The notes: a model not told the origin generated them from the sequence alone. A DNA stretch of 64,000 nucleotides from Sneathiella sp. (GCF_002694385.1 NZ_NZMB01000005.1:392283-456282); one strand, 5' to 3'. Positions 27,658-36,883 are shown, counted from the first letter of the stretch. Numbers and translations: made by a program.

Positions 27658-29247
27658 ATGACGATGCTGGAAGAACGGGTTGCCAACCGGCGGACCTTTG
27701 CAATTATCGCCCATCCGGATGCGGGCAAGACGACGCTGACCGAAAAGCTGCTGCTGTTCGGCGGCGCCATTCAGCTTGCCGGTGCGGTGAAAACCCGCGG
27801 GGAACAGCGGCGCGCGCGGTCCGACTGGATGAAGGTGGAGCGGGAGCGGGGTATCTCTGTTGCCTCCTCCGTCATGACTTTCGATTATCGCGGCAAGACC
27901 TTCAATCTGCTGGATACGCCGGGCCATGAGGATTTCAGCGAGGATACTTATCGCACCCTGACGGCGGTGGACAGTGCGGTGATGGTGCTGGATGGCGCCA
28001 AGGGTATTGAAAGCCAGACCCGCAAGCTGTTTGAGGTGTGCCGCCTGCGCGATATGCCGATCACCACCTTCATCAATAAATTTGACCGGGAGGCGCTGGA
28101 CCCGTTCGATCTCATTGACGATATAGAGCAGACGCTGGCGCTTGACGTGGTGCCAGCGAGTTGGCCCATCGGCATGGGGCGGAATTTTCTTGGATGTTAT
28201 GATCTGTTCAATGACCGTCTGGTCCTGGTTTCAAAGGGCAAGGAAAATCATACGGATGAAGGGGTGACCTGTAATGGCCTCGATGATCCGAAGCTGGACG
28301 AGCTGTTGCCTGCGGAGGCGGTCGCGAAGCTGCGTGAGGATGTGGAAATGGCCCGCGGCCTCTGCCCGGAGTTCGATATGCAGGCGTTTCTTGACGGGAC
28401 GCAGACGCCCGTCTATTTCGGCAGTGCCGTCAATAACTTCGGAGTGGAAACGCTGCTGAACGGTTTGACCGATGCGGCGCCAAGCCCGCGCGCGGCCCCG
28501 GCAGGGGGGCGGCAGGTTTCTCCGCTTGAAAGCAAGGTCAGCGGATTTATCTTCAAAATCCAGGCGAATATGGACCCAAAACACCGGGACCGTATCGCGT
28601 TCATGCGGCTGGTGTCGGGCCATTTCAAACGCGGCGCCAAGCTGAAACATGTCCGGAGCGAGAAAATTCTCAATATTCATAACCCGGTGTTGTTTCTGGC
28701 GCAGGACCGGGAGTTGGCAGAGGAGGCTTGGCCCGGCGACATCATCGGCATTCCCAACCATGGCAACCTCAGGATCGGCGATGCGCTGACGGAAGGGGAG
28801 GAAATCCGCTTTACCGGCATCCCGAGCTTTGCGCCGGAACTGCTCCAGAAAGTGCGCCCTGTCGATCCGATGCGCGCCAAGCATCTCGGCCGTGCGCTTG
28901 TCCAACTGGCGGAAGAAGGGGCGGCCCGCACCTTCAAGACACGGCTTGGTTCCGAATGGGTGGTGGGCGTTGTTGGCGGCCTGCAATTCGAAGTGCTGGC
29001 CGATCGTATCCGGACGGAATATGATATCCCGGTGAATTTCCAGCAGACGGAGCTTTATACCGCCCGCTGGGTCGAATGTGATGATACGCGAGAGATGAAA
29101 AAATTCATCGACGCCAATCAGGCCTCACTTGCCGAGGACCATGATGACGCGCCGGTATTTCTCGCCCGCAACAGTTGGCATCTTGAACGGGCGGAAAAGG
29201 ACTGGCCCGCCATCCGCTTCCTCAAAACGAAAGAACAGTCCGCATAG
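27658..29247 (+). CDS. prfC: Peptide chain release factor 3
   Basis: RF3 is a translational GTPase that removes RF1 or RF2 from the ribosome after termination. AHPDAGKTT (18-26) is the P-loop. The ERERGISVASSVM switch I region, DTPGHEDFSEDTY (G3) and NKFD (G4) follow. Later domains show the RF3 pattern rather than EF-G (QEDRELAEEAWPGDIIG-type text read as LAQDRELAEEA). From the ATG at 27658 the protein has 529 residues, the same as E. coli RF3; an earlier in-frame start at 27607 adds 17 unsupported residues. yajQ follows 23 bases on. Confidence 0.94.
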   Translation: MTMLEERVANRRTFAIIAHPDAGKTTLTEKLLLFGGAIQLAGAVKTRGEQRRARSDWMKVERERGISVASSVMTFDYRGKTFNLLDTPGHEDFSEDTYRTLTAVDSAVMVLDGAKGIESQTRKLFEVCRLRDMPITTFINKFDREALDPFDLIDDIEQTLALDVVPASWPIGMGRNFLGCYDLFNDRLVLVSKGKENHTDEGVTCNGLDDPKLDELLPAEAVAKLREDVEMARGLCPEFDMQAFLDGTQTPVYFGSAVNNFGVETLLNGLTDAAPSPRAAPAGGRQVSPLESKVSGFIFKIQANMDPKHRDRIAFMRLVSGHFKRGAKLKHVRSEKILNIHNPVLFLAQDRELAEEAWPGDIIGIPNHGNLRIGDALTEGEEIRFTGIPSFAPELLQKVRPVDPMRAKHLGRALVQLAEEGAARTFKTRLGSEWVVGVVGGLQFEVLADRIRTEYDIPVNFQQTELYTARWVECDDTREMKKFIDANQASLAEDHDDAPVFLARNSWHLERAEKDWPAIRFLKTKEQSA

Positions 29248-29270
29248 GGACATAGCCGAAGGAGAGAATC

Positions 29271-29756
29271 ATGCCCTCATTTGATATTGTCTCAAAAACC
29301 GATTTGGCGGAGGTGGATAACGCCCTCAACAACATCCGCCGGGAGATCGAGACCCGCTACGATTTCAAGGGCAGTAATTGCCGCATTGAGCGGGCGGAGG
29401 AAGTCATCACCATCCATGCGGATGATGATCTGAAGCTCAAGCAGATGCATGAACTTCTGGCGGCGCATCTGACTCGCCGCAAGATTGATGCGGGCGTGCT
29501 CGACTATAAAACCCCTGAAACAGCAGCCGGGCAGAGTGTGCGGCAGGTGGTTGTTGTTCGTCAGGGAATTGACAAGGAGCTGGCGAAAAAGCTGGTCAAG
29601 GAGATCAAGGGATCAAAGATCAAGGTTCAGGTCGCCATCCAGGGGGATGAACTCCGCGTGACCGGTAAAAAACGCGATGATTTGCAGGAGACCATCGCCT
29701 TTTGCAAGGGGCTGAAACAGGAATTGCCCCTGCAATATGTAAATTTCCGCGACTAG
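29271..29756 (+). CDS. yajQ: YajQ-family nucleotide-binding protein
   Basis: This 161-residue protein has the duplicated ferredoxin-like YajQ fold. The N-terminus MPSFDIVSKTDLAEVDNA and ETRYDFKGS near 25-33 are diagnostic. VRQGIDKELAKKLVKEIK and the C-terminal LPLQYVNFRD complete the match. In Xanthomonas a homologue binds cyclic di-GMP and controls virulence genes; elsewhere the role is unsettled. GAAGGAGAG is a strong ribosome site. It follows prfC closely and may share its transcript. Confidence 0.93.
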   Translation: MPSFDIVSKTDLAEVDNALNNIRREIETRYDFKGSNCRIERAEEVITIHADDDLKLKQMHELLAAHLTRRKIDAGVLDYKTPETAAGQSVRQVVVVRQGIDKELAKKLVKEIKGSKIKVQVAIQGDELRVTGKKRDDLQETIAFCKGLKQELPLQYVNFRD

Positions 29757-29829
29757 CCCATCGTGACAGGGGCAGGGGAGAGGGACAGGATTAGTCTCTG
29801 CACTCGTGCTTTAAGGTGAAATGCCCGGA

Positions 29830-30726
29830 TCAGCCGAGAGAATAAAGCGCGGATGAGGTTGCGGGGCCATCGGATTTCACTTCGCCCGTATTGATCATAT
29901 GCAGAATATGAGCGTAGACGGAACGCCCCGCCGCGCCATGCAGATGTTCCGGCACGTCTTTATACATACGCCGCACCATGTCCGGGATATACATCGGCCC
30001 GGATTTGAGACAGCCGCGGATCTGGTCCATCCGCTCCTGCCGGTGGGCAATCAGCGCTTCGACGAAAGGCTTCGTTTCGGTGATTGCCGGACCATGAGTT
30101 GGCCAGTAGACGTCATAGTCAAATTGCAGCAGCTTTTCCAGGCTCTGCATATAGTCGCTCATATTGCCATCGGGCGGTGAGACGACGGTGGTGGACCAGC
30201 CCATCACATGATCGCCGGTAAAAAGGGTTTTTTCCTCGCGCAGGCCGAAACAGACATGGTTGGACAGATGCCCGGGCGTATGGATGACATCAACGGTCCA
30301 GCCATTGCCAAGAATGACGTCGCCATCCTCCAGCTTGACATCGGGCATAAAGTCCGTATCGCCGCCTTCCTCCAGCTTGAACTCAGAGACGCCGCCACCA
30401 TGCGGGCCGAAGCCATAGGTGCGCGCGCCGGTAAGTTGCTTTAGCGGTTCAGCGGCCGGGGAATGATCGTGATGGGTGTGGGTGATCAGAATATGGGTCA
30501 CCATCTCGCCTTTCAGCGCCGCCATCAGCGCGCCGACATGCGCACCGTCGAGCGGCCCCGGATCAACCACGGCCACTTCCCCGTGACCGATGATATAGGT
30601 GCCGGTGCCATGAAAGGTGAAGGCGCTGGGATTACGGGCAATGACCCGGCGGATGTGGGGACTTAGAGTTTCCGAAGTCCCGTATTCGAATGCCAATTCT
30701 TTCTTGAAGGGGATCGTGACCGCCAT
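29830..30726 (-). CDS. Metallo-beta-lactamase-fold hydrolase
   Basis: A 298-residue zinc hydrolase. THTHHDHSPAAEPL near 82-95 is the HxHxDH motif, HTPGHLSNH near 150 gives the third metal His, GDHVMGW near 171 the bridging Asp, and YWPTHGPAI near 208 the last His. A C-terminal helical part (about 225-290) resembles the winged helix of LACTB2-like members. That group hydrolyses RNA or acyl-thioesters; the substrate here is unknown. It reads away from the small ORF at 30948 and converges on yajQ. Confidence 0.87.
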   Translation of the reverse strand: MAVTIPFKKELAFEYGTSETLSPHIRRVIARNPSAFTFHGTGTYIIGHGEVAVVDPGPLDGAHVGALMAALKGEMVTHILITHTHHDHSPAAEPLKQLTGARTYGFGPHGGGVSEFKLEEGGDTDFMPDVKLEDGDVILGNGWTVDVIHTPGHLSNHVCFGLREEKTLFTGDHVMGWSTTVVSPPDGNMSDYMQSLEKLLQFDYDVYWPTHGPAITETKPFVEALIAHRQERMDQIRGCLKSGPMYIPDMVRRMYKDVPEHLHGAAGRSVYAHILHMINTGEVKSDGPATSSALYSLG

Positions 30727-30947
30727 ATTCCTCTTTCCGGTTTTTTGAAGATTGTAACCATATGAGCGGGAGCGGCAACAGGAATGTTATCTTATGTGAA
30801 TTTTGGCGGAAACTGTCAATTAAACTGTCAAGACAGGTGTTTTTATGATCAGAATGTGGTATTCCCGTTTCTGTTGCGGTCGTCATAGGGTCGCAGCCTT
30901 CCGATCATTCGGTGGTTCGGCGATATGTATATGTGGGAGAATGCCGG

Positions 30948-31112
30948 ATGAAAAAGTTGATTTCGTTGTTCAAGAAGAAGGCGCCGGAATGGGCGTTTCT
31001 GCGGGTGGAGAAGCAACGAAACGGGAGATTTCCGGAAACCGGAATGGTTTCCTTCGCAGGCATGCCTGCGGAAGTCGCCCGATATTCTGCATTTTATTTA
31101 CAGTATGAATAA
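30948..31112 (+). CDS. Possible 54-residue basic protein, unknown
   Basis: I do not recognise this frame. It begins MKKLISLFKKKAPEW, which is an amphipathic basic helix, and ends in a tyrosine-rich tail without membrane segments. The ATG has a good GGGAGA eight bases upstream, the main reason to list it. Another frame in the same place (30845-31108) also lacks stops, so coding is not proven. It lies about 125 bases before the peroxiredoxin gene. Confidence 0.4.
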   Translation: MKKLISLFKKKAPEWAFLRVEKQRNGRFPETGMVSFAGMPAEVARYSAFYLQYE

Positions 31113-31239
31113 ATCTTACATGCCATAGGGGAGCGCTTTTCGCTGTCTTGAGTCCCATGGGATTCATTTGATGTGAACCCGTTTTCCGGGCATTCCACCG
31201 GCTTGCCGTTCAAGCCAAATCGACAAAGAGGAGTATGAA

Positions 31240-31866
31240 ATGACATTGAGAATTGGTGATATCGCCCCTGATTTTGAAATCGAGACAACCAAGGGGAAGA
31301 TCAGGTTTCATGAATGGGCGGGGGATAGCTGGGTTTTCTTCTTCAGCCATCCGGCCGATTTTACGCCAGTCTGCACGACGGAACTGGGCCGTACTGCAAA
31401 GCTTTCCCAGCAGTTTGCCGATCGCAATGTAAAGGCGCTTGGCCTGTCCACGGATACGGTTGAATCTCATCTGAAATGGATCGGCGATGTCAACGAAACG
31501 CAAAATGCCGATGTGCAGTTCCCGATCGTTGCCGACTCTGAACTCAAGGTCGCCCGGCTATACGACATGCTGCACCCTGAGCAGAGTGAAACCCAGACGG
31601 TCCGATCCGTATTCATAATTGATCCGAACAAGAAAATCCGTCTCATGCTGACTTATCCAATGAGCGTCGGCCGGAATTTCAACGAAATCCTGCGTGTGAT
31701 CGATTCCATGCAGGCGGGGGACAAAAATACCATCGCGACACCGGCGGACTGGACGCCCGGCGAGAAGGTCATCATTCCGCCATCCGTCAGCAACGATGCG
31801 GCCAAGGAGAAGTTCCCGCAAGGATGGGATGAGGTGCGGCCTTACCTGCGCTATACCGAAGTCTGA
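31240..31866 (+). CDS. 1-Cys peroxiredoxin (PRDX6-type)
   Basis: A 208-residue thiol peroxidase that reduces hydrogen peroxide or organic hydroperoxides. The active-site motif HPADFTPVCTTELG holds the peroxidatic Cys45, which is the only cysteine in the protein, so no resolving Cys exists and an external thiol must reduce the sulfenate. The later block MLTYPMSVGRNFNEILRVIDS and the C-terminal extension DWTPGEKVIIPP are PRDX6-like. AAGAGGAG sits before the ATG. The preceding 127 bases are its likely promoter; I could not identify a clear operator. Confidence 0.93.
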   Translation: MTLRIGDIAPDFEIETTKGKIRFHEWAGDSWVFFFSHPADFTPVCTTELGRTAKLSQQFADRNVKALGLSTDTVESHLKWIGDVNETQNADVQFPIVADSELKVARLYDMLHPEQSETQTVRSVFIIDPNKKIRLMLTYPMSVGRNFNEILRVIDSMQAGDKNTIATPADWTPGEKVIIPPSVSNDAAKEKFPQGWDEVRPYLRYTEV

Positions 31867-31909
31867 TAGAAGTCCTGTGAAGGTCGTGTCGCTCCTTCGC
31901 GCGCGGCCT

Positions 31910-32362
31910 TCACTGTTCTGCGGCGAGTTTTTCAATCTCCGCAAGGAAGAACTCCTCCGCCTCGTCGAATTTTGTGGTCGACATGGCGTGCATGGCTATG
32001 TTTTTCGTCTCGGCGATTGCCCTGATCAGCTTGATGATATTGCCATATCCCGGATCGTTGGTGACAACAGCGTAGATAACGCGGCGGATGCCATGGTCTG
32101 CGAGAATATCGGCAAAATAGACGATATCCTCTCCCGTGAGAGAGAGTTCCTGGCCTTTGCGATTATCAAGCAAGCAGAGGTAGCTGTCTGAACGTGTGAG
32201 ATCCAGCGTTGCCTGATACACAGGAAGCCGATCCTCCCGCGTCAGGGCACCGGCAGGCGTAATGATATGTAGATATTCGCCTTTATACTCCCTGGTTTCA
32301 AAAGAAATATTTTCATATTCCCCGGAACCAACTTGCCTCCACGTCATCGGCAAATCCCGCAA
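31910..32362 (-). CDS. Small SpoIIAA/STAS-like protein, unknown
   Basis: A 150-residue soluble protein with alternating strands and helices. Strand GEYLHIITPAG, helix, strand SYLCLLDNRKG, helix, strand RRVIYAVVTNDPG, helix, strand IAMHAM and a final helix resemble the STAS/SpoIIAA-like layout of single-domain signalling proteins. No phosphorylatable Ser motif (DxS) is obvious. An internal ATG five codons in (32347) could be the start. It converges on the peroxiredoxin gene. The fold call is by pattern only. Confidence 0.5.
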   Translation of the reverse strand: MRDLPMTWRQVGSGEYENISFETREYKGEYLHIITPAGALTREDRLPVYQATLDLTRSDSYLCLLDNRKGQELSLTGEDIVYFADILADHGIRRVIYAVVTNDPGYGNIIKLIRAIAETKNIAMHAMSTTKFDEAEEFFLAEIEKLAAEQ

Positions 32363-32547
32363 ATTCCCTGCTTTTTGCGGCCTCCCTGTCCTTTACTACA
32401 ACTTCAAGCAATGAATCTTAGACCTGAAAGTTGTCAATAACAAGTGTCAAACCCGGCAGGATTGGGAAATATATATGATTTTTCTGTTTCACGCATTAAT
32501 AGAATTTTATTAAAATTTATCCTTTTTAGGTGCAATGGAGAGAAAAT

Positions 32548-32769
32548 GTGAGAAAACTGCCGTTTATACTGATAAAGGTTTTGGGGTGCCTCATTTTTGC
32601 GGCGGTACTGCCATATACCGCAGGCGTGTCGATGGCGGGCATGGAGAGAATCAGCGTCCTGCAGATCGAAGCCGAGACACCGGCGCACGGCGGGGGATGT
32701 CGCAAAAGTTCACCTCCCGGCCAATGCTGTCACAAAGACAACAGGACCGGAGAGGTGCATTGCCATTAG
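32548..32769 (+). CDS. Small exported Cys/His-rich peptide
   Basis: A 73-residue precursor read from a GTG at 32548, chosen because GGAGAG lies five bases upstream. A basic start (MRKLP), a hydrophobic core and a small-residue cleavage region ending near GVSMA (about residue 30) form a clear signal peptide. The mature peptide of about 43 residues ends in a compact Cys/His cluster: C, then CCH, then TGEVHCH, with four Cys and three His in the last 27 residues. The CHx4-5TGxxHCH spacing resembles a motif I have seen at the ends of small exported bacterial proteins; metal binding is inferred. It has no gene partner in the same direction. An in-frame GTG at 32530 is the alternative start. Confidence 0.55.
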   Translation: MRKLPFILIKVLGCLIFAAVLPYTAGVSMAGMERISVLQIEAETPAHGGGCRKSSPPGQCCHKDNRTGEVHCH

Positions 32770-32843
32770 GCGATACTGCCGATCAGATGAGGGGGCGGGC
32801 GAAGAAGCACTAGGTTCTTCCGCGCCTGCTCTCTAATGCGAGA

Positions 32844-34343
32844 TTACTGGATTGGATAACAGGGGGTGTCTTTCCCCTCACTCTGCCAGTTGATCCAGAG
32901 TTTTTTATCCGTGCCCATGTTGAGTGTAACGAAATTACGCTGGCGGATATATTTGTCCGAAGCAAAGGGCGTCAGCATGGAAATGCGGATATTCTGATCC
33001 TCATCGAGAAATTCCGTATTGTCATTGGTGACCGTCATGATGCCGATCCATTGCAGACGGCTTGGTGAGGGATGGACGATGCCCGATGAGACCACCTGGT
33101 GCACCTTGCAATTGCGCTTGCTGTCATGAATGACGCCGATACAGCCGATATGCACATCGCCCGACAGGATCACGGTCTTATATTTTTCTCCCATCTGCCC
33201 CGCGTTGCGTATCTGCGCATTTTCCAGCAGCCAGTGAATGAGCCGGGCGCGTTCTCCTTCATGGTTTTTTGACCGCCAGTGATCCTTCAGATCATCCGTC
33301 AGTTCTTCTTCCCAAGGCGTTGCATCGAATGCTTTTTCCGCGGCTGAAAAATCGCGGTAAACGACCGGCACGGCGGAGAGGACGAGCAGATGCGCCTTTG
33401 TGTCCTCCTTCAGGCAGGCGATGACTTTCTCCCACTGCGCGCTGCTCATCACCTGCTGCAGAGTGCGCTCCGCCCGGTTGTCGAGGGCGAGAATGCGATA
33501 GCCGCGAAAATCCGTCTTGAAGGCATAATGCGCTCCGTCGGGTTCCAGCAGGCTCTTGTTAAAGCGGGAGCGAATCTGGAATGTCTCGAAATATTTCTTT
33601 GCGGTTTCGAAGATATATTGAAAAACCTCGCAGTCCTGCATCGTCTCGGGGAAGCTGCCCCAGCCATCGAAAATATCGTGATCATCCCACATCATGACAG
33701 AAGGGACGCTGGCCAGCATCAGGCTCATGGACGGATCAGTCCAACGGGTCTCGTAAAGTTTTTCGAAGAACAGGTCGATCTGATTGCGGGTCGTCGGCGG
33801 GATCTTGTAGGCTTCCTTTTCCTTCTTTGAATATTTGTTCCAGGTGGCGAGGCCCGCCACCTCGGTCCAGATACTGTCCGCATAAAGCTGATCTCCGCCC
33901 ATGAGGAGGAGGGAGAAGGGCGTCTCATCCTTAGCAAAATGCGTTTCCGCCATTTCCTGCCAGAGGCGGTAGGGCTCTTCCGTCTTGTGCATGAGGTCGA
34001 GGGAGGAAAAGCCGTTGCAGGAGCCATAGGCGAAGCGCGCTTCTTCCGTCTTGCCGGGAACATAGAAGCCCCATTCATCACGGCGGTTCCGGTCGCTCGC
34101 CGCCGCCCCGTCAATGATAATCTGATAGGGAACCTGCTTGCCGCCATCACCGCTCGGCACGGTAATTTTCTGCTCCCCCCGCCAGACCCGCGAATTGGGT
34201 GTCTCGGCTATGATCCGGCATTTGGCGCTTTTGCCGCCAAGCTGCCACGTGGTCTCCGCCACCTCCAGTGCCGTTGAGAAACAGACCGTATATAGATCTT
34301 CCCCCTCAAGCCCCAGAACGGGTCCGACTTTCAGCGCCGCCAT
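32844..34343 (-). CDS. PhoD-like metallophosphatase, apparently cytosolic
   Basis: A 499-residue protein of the alkaline phosphatase D-like family. An N-terminal beta-sandwich-like region (about 1-100) precedes the metallophosphatase core. LLMGGDQLYAD near 146-156 and VMMWDDHDIFDGWGS near 216-230 are metal sites; LSGDVHIGCIGV near 390 is the last His motif. Unlike PhoD of Bacillus it has no twin-arginine or other signal peptide, so it may act on cytosolic phosphodiesters. It is monocistronic and ends about 75 bases from the small exported peptide gene. The substrate is unknown. Confidence 0.85.
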   Translation of the reverse strand: MAALKVGPVLGLEGEDLYTVCFSTALEVAETTWQLGGKSAKCRIIAETPNSRVWRGEQKITVPSGDGGKQVPYQIIIDGAAASDRNRRDEWGFYVPGKTEEARFAYGSCNGFSSLDLMHKTEEPYRLWQEMAETHFAKDETPFSLLLMGGDQLYADSIWTEVAGLATWNKYSKKEKEAYKIPPTTRNQIDLFFEKLYETRWTDPSMSLMLASVPSVMMWDDHDIFDGWGSFPETMQDCEVFQYIFETAKKYFETFQIRSRFNKSLLEPDGAHYAFKTDFRGYRILALDNRAERTLQQVMSSAQWEKVIACLKEDTKAHLLVLSAVPVVYRDFSAAEKAFDATPWEEELTDDLKDHWRSKNHEGERARLIHWLLENAQIRNAGQMGEKYKTVILSGDVHIGCIGVIHDSKRNCKVHQVVSSGIVHPSPSRLQWIGIMTVTNDNTEFLDEDQNIRISMLTPFASDKYIRQRNFVTLNMGTDKKLWINWQSEGKDTPCYPIQ

Positions 34344-34471
34344 ATAAACCTCCCCCTGTCTTATAAGCTACAATGACAGCAGGGATTTTAGGCGTCAATG
34401 CACGCCGCCGCAAGGCCGCATAAAGCCAGCCTTTTGCGCGTAATTCATTCAAATTTTAGGGAATTTTTAAA

Positions 34472-34548
<77 letters not shown>

Positions 34549-34672
34549 ACCGGTGCCGGGCCCGTGGAATGTGGGTCCGGCGAAGCAGATGCGTTATAAT
34601 CACCTTTGCCTGCCTTCTGCAAGGGCGAAATGAGGGGTGGGCGGATTTTTCCTGAAAAAGCGGAGAGCCGCG

Positions 34673-35695
34673 TCAGAAAGCCCGCTCGATTGAGAAGTCA
34701 ACGGCCTCCAGCAAGGCGGATTTGATTTCGCTGTCCTCAAAAATCCCGAGGGCATCTTTTGCCATGGCGCCATAATGGCGGGCCCGCTCTATTGTATCTT
34801 CCAGCGCTGAATGGCGGTTGATGATCTCAATTGCGCGTTCCAGATCGTCGTCTTGCTGGTCATGGTCTTCGACCACCCGTTTCCAGAAAGCGCGTTCCTC
34901 CGCATTGCCACGGCGAAAAGCGAGGAGGATTGGCAGCGTCACCTTGCCTTCGCGGAAATCATCGCCGATGGATTTACCAAGGGCCTGCTGCTCTGCCGAA
35001 TAGTCAAGGGCGTCATCGACAAGCTGGAAGGCGATTCCAAGATTGCGGCCATAGCTCTCCAGCGCCCGCGCTTCCGTTTTGGGCCGCTCGGCCACCACCG
35101 CGCCGACCTCGCAGGCGGCGGCGAACAGCGCGGCGGTCTTGGAGGAAATAACTTTCAGATAGCTGTCCTCTGTGGTGTTGGTATCGCCCACATTCATGAG
35201 CTGCATGACTTCGCCCTCCGCAATCACGGCGGAGGCGTTAGAGAGAATCGCCAGCACTTCGAGCGAGCCATCCTCGACCATGAGCTGGAAAGAACGGCTG
35301 AACAGGAAATCGCCGACCAGCACGCTCGCCTGATTGCCCCAGAGGACATTGGCCGTTTCGTTGCCGCGGCGCAAATCGCTCTCATCCACCACGTCGTCAT
35401 GCAGCAGCGTTGCCGTATGGATAAACTCGACGCACGCGGCGAGTTTTTTTGCCCGGTCGCCCTCATAACCGCAGAGTTTCGCCGCTCCGAGGGTCAGGAC
35501 AGGGCGCAGCCGCTTGCCGCCCGCCGCAATCAGATGACGCGCCAGCGTCGGGATGAGATCCACTTCGCTGTGCATACGATCCAGAATGATATCGTTGGTG
35601 TCCGCCAGATCCTGCTCCACAATCTCCATCAGACGGGAGATGGAGGCTTTGCCGTTGCGGTCCTTGCGAGCATCGAGATTTACGATAATAGCCAC
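34673..35695 (-). CDS. ispB: Long-chain polyprenyl diphosphate synthase (quinone side chain)
   Basis: A 340-residue trans-prenyltransferase that extends FPP with IPP to an octaprenyl- to decaprenyl-type chain for ubiquinone. The first aspartate motif HDDVVDESDLRRG (about 99-111) lacks the two-residue insertion of ispA, and the second is LVDDALDYS near 226-234, the long-chain pattern. The small residues before the first motif (FIHTATLLH) fit a long chain. Start is a GTG with GAGG about six bases upstream. It lies about 125 bases from tRNA-Pro and is divergent from the DUF2007 gene. The exact chain length is not readable; C50 is usual in the class. Confidence 0.9.
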   Translation of the reverse strand: MAIIVNLDARKDRNGKASISRLMEIVEQDLADTNDIILDRMHSEVDLIPTLARHLIAAGGKRLRPVLTLGAAKLCGYEGDRAKKLAACVEFIHTATLLHDDVVDESDLRRGNETANVLWGNQASVLVGDFLFSRSFQLMVEDGSLEVLAILSNASAVIAEGEVMQLMNVGDTNTTEDSYLKVISSKTAALFAAACEVGAVVAERPKTEARALESYGRNLGIAFQLVDDALDYSAEQQALGKSIGDDFREGKVTLPILLAFRRGNAEERAFWKRVVEDHDQQDDDLERAIEIINRHSALEDTIERARHYGAMAKDALGIFEDSEIKSALLEAVDFSIERAF

Positions 35696-35817
35696 TTTTT
35701 CCTCATGAGGCCGGTTGGTTTGCCGACGAGCATAGCTTAAGATTGCGAAGGGTCAAGTAAGCGCGATATATTCCCGCCTGGCGCGCGGAATGTGAGAGAG
35801 AACCTGATGGAGGATAT

Positions 35818-36036
35818 GTGAAAGAACTGATGCGATGCAATGATCCGGTGCTGATTTCCTATCTGACGGCGCTGCTGGAAGACGAAGGGATAACGGCAAT
35901 CCTGCTCGATGAGCATACCTCCATACTGGAAGGAAGTATCGGCGCGATCCAGCGGCGGATCATGGTGGCGGATGAAGATTTCACGCGTGCCGAGCAGCTT
36001 CTTGAAGATATCGGCGAAGGGAAGGCGCGCGAATGA
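35818..36036 (+). CDS. DUF2007-family putative signal-transducing protein
   Basis: A 72-residue protein with the DUF2007 pattern: strand MKELMRCNDPVLISYLTALLEDEGI, then an ALLDEHTS turn and the IMVADEDFTRAEQLL helix at the end. The family has a ferredoxin-like fold of unknown function. It begins with GTG, with GGAGG four bases upstream. It overlaps the next gene by four bases (ATGA), a conserved pairing in alphaproteobacteria as I recall. Confidence 0.8.
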   Translation: MKELMRCNDPVLISYLTALLEDEGITAILLDEHTSILEGSIGAIQRRIMVADEDFTRAEQLLEDIGEGKARE

Positions 36037-36842
36037 CGACGGCGGTTCCTGATGTCGCAGAGCGGGAGGAAGAGCTGAGCCGCGATGAGTTTCTCGGTGG
36101 GGCGCTGAAGATATGGCAGCCGCGGCGGGGATTCCGCGCCGGCTCCGATGCGGTGCTGCTGGGCGCTGCGATTGAGGCGAAGGCGGGCGAGTCGCTGCTG
36201 GATGTCGGGGCAGGGGTTGGTACGGCTGGATACTGCGCGCTGCATCGGCTGGCGGGCACGGCTCTCTGGAGCATTGAGATACAGTCAGAACTTGCCAGCC
36301 TTGCCCGGCAGAATGCGGAGCAGAATGGTTTCGCAGACCGGTGTCATATCCTTGAAGCCAATATCGGGGCGCGGCAAAGCTTCGCCGGTCTTGTCGGGCC
36401 GGGCGGAAAACCCCTGCTGGAGGCGGGGTTTGATCATGTCTTCACCAATCCGCCCTTTTTCGAGCGTGACAGCTCGCAGGCTGCGGGGACGGAGGCCCGC
36501 ACCTTGGCACGGCGCGAAGCGGATGTACCGCTCGCCGACTGGCTACGATTTTCCATTGCGCGGGCGAGATCAAAGGGCACGGTGACGGTCATCCACAGAG
36601 CCGAGAGGTTGGGCGAAATTTTGGCTGTGATGGAAGCCCGCTGCGGTCGCCTTCGCGTCATCCCTCTGTGGGCGGATGAGAAGAGCCCGGCCAAAAGGAT
36701 CATTGTGCAGGGGGTAAAGGGCGCGAAAAGCCCGCTGCGTCTGATGCGCGGGCTTGTCCTGCATGGCGCGGACGGGCGGCCGAGCGAGGCGTCGGAAGCC
36801 ATTCATCGCAACAGCGCGTCACTTGCCCGTTATCTTGATTGA
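36033..36842 (+). CDS. N6-adenine methyltransferase, TrmN6-like (tRNA1(Val) A37)
   Basis: This 269-residue class I methyltransferase has the SAM loop LLDVGAGVGTAG near 55-66 and the amino-methylating catalytic motif NPPF near 138-141. FRAGSDAVLLGAA near 34-46 is typical of the YfiC/TrmN6 group that methylates adenine 37 of tRNA1(Val). GEAKGTVTVIHR and the closing SPLRLMRGLVLH block fit. It is translationally coupled to the DUF2007 gene. The tRNA target is inferred from family. Confidence 0.82.
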   Translation: MTTAVPDVAEREEELSRDEFLGGALKIWQPRRGFRAGSDAVLLGAAIEAKAGESLLDVGAGVGTAGYCALHRLAGTALWSIEIQSELASLARQNAEQNGFADRCHILEANIGARQSFAGLVGPGGKPLLEAGFDHVFTNPPFFERDSSQAAGTEARTLARREADVPLADWLRFSIARARSKGTVTVIHRAERLGEILAVMEARCGRLRVIPLWADEKSPAKRIIVQGVKGAKSPLRLMRGLVLHGADGRPSEASEAIHRNSASLARYLD

Positions 36843-36883
36843 AAAGACTTGTACAGGCCGGTTAAATCCTTACCTTGAGAAAC

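Noticed and set aside
30845..31108. 87-codon frame overlapping the 54-residue candidate
   Set aside because: It starts without a ribosome site, while the competing frame at 30948 has one. Neither is certain, but this one is less likely.
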